Assembly: GCA_023442215.1 (NCBI GenBank)
Contig: JAEZMP010000300.1
Location: 1-6,473 of the forward strand
DNA: 6,473 bases
Reading direction: 5' to 3'
Source of the DNA: Pseudomonadota bacterium
GTDB taxonomy: Bacteria; Pseudomonadota; Alphaproteobacteria; Rhizobiales; Segnochrobactraceae
Shown: positions 6,212 to 6,473 of the stretch, in pieces
Layout of the letters: the number at the start of each line of letters is the position of its first letter
How positions within the stretch are numbered: position 1 is the first letter of the stretch
The notes under the pieces: model-generated
Told to the model about the DNA's origin: nothing
The model's database searches: none
Seen by the model: the letters and a program-made list of their open reading frames with translations, nothing else
Program-made: the position numbers and the translations under genes

Positions 6212-6473
6212 CTAGTTGTCACATAAGAAACTCTCCATTTCATGGCTCCGAATAATATCAGAAAATATTTTACTTAAATAGGGATCATCAATTTTATCGA
6301 AAAACTTTACCCATTCATTCCATGAACGACGCAACTCTTGGTGGATACTCATCATCTTTAGAGCCATATTAGTTTTGCCCTCTATACACTCCAGTTTAGC
6401 ATAATTCATGCAATATGCCTTTGTATGAAACATGAGTACCATAATAACATTCGCGATTGACTCCCATTTATTC
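6212..6473 (-). CDS. Hypothetical protein, AT-rich gene, N-terminus outside the window
   Basis: The frame is open from the window edge (codon at 6472) to TAG at 6214-6212, giving 86 visible residues. The earliest visible ATG (6442) is preceded by ten more sense codons and no stop, and I see no clear Shine-Dalgarno, so the true start is probably beyond the edge. The visible part looks mainly helical, rich in Met and Trp, with SIHQELRRSWNEWVKFFDKIDDPYLSKIFSDIIRSHEMESFLCDN as its end (given in two overlapping pieces of one tail). I do not recognise a family and assign no function. G+C is about 32% against about 65% in the other genes, and codons end mostly in A or T, which points to recent acquisition. 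Being only a fragment, it could also be a decayed gene. Confidence 0.6.
   Translation of the reverse strand, partial: NKWESIANVIMVLMFHTKAYCMNYAKLECIEGKTNMALKMMSIHQELRRSWNEWVKFFDKIDDPYLSKIFSDIIRSHEMESFLCDN

Noticed and set aside
1..6473. CRISPR arrays, insertion sequences, integron attC site, toxin-antitoxin pair
   Set aside because: I saw no regularly spaced repeats, no transposase or integrase frame, no cassette-type recombination site beside catB and no paired small genes.

Overview
This is a GC-rich window (mostly about two thirds G+C) whose recognisable genes all lie on the minus strand. The protein types and codon use suggest an alphaproteobacterium, probably Hyphomicrobiales/Rhizobiales. 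That placement is inference, because there is no rRNA or other marker gene. At the right edge, from about position 6149, composition drops abruptly to about 32% G+C (hand count), so the last 325 bases have a different history from the rest.

Layout, read in the direction of transcription (right to left). (1) 6473-6212: the 3' part of an AT-rich gene of unknown function, cut by the window edge. (2) 6211-5881: a gene-free stretch holding the composition boundary, a hairpin at that boundary and a hairpin in the probable catB leader. (3) 5880-5242: an intact catB-type chloramphenicol acetyltransferase (xenobiotic acetyltransferase family), followed by a terminator-like hairpin. (4) 5241-4980: a spacer with a second hairpin and a candidate 16-codon ORF carrying CxxC, ending 3 nt before the next gene. 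(5) 4979-4449: a four-helix inner-membrane protein of the UPF0114/YqhA family. (6) 4448-4073: a 376-nt spacer with inverted repeats and a weak promoter candidate. (7) 4072-2936: a lipoprotein membrane-fusion protein. (8) 2939-1: an RND efflux permease, overlapping the fusion protein by 4 nt and cut at its C-terminus by the window edge.

The fusion protein and permease form a translationally coupled two-gene operon for a tripartite proton-driven efflux pump. No outer-membrane channel gene and no local regulator are visible. catB would inactivate chloramphenicol-like hydroxyl compounds in the cytoplasm, while the pump would export amphiphilic compounds. The two are neighbours but are probably separate transcription units, so joint function is only an inference. 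I found no convincing new multi-gene system. The parts most worth a second look are the AT-rich edge at 6149-6473, the small CxxC ORF ahead of the YqhA-like gene, and the structured spacers.
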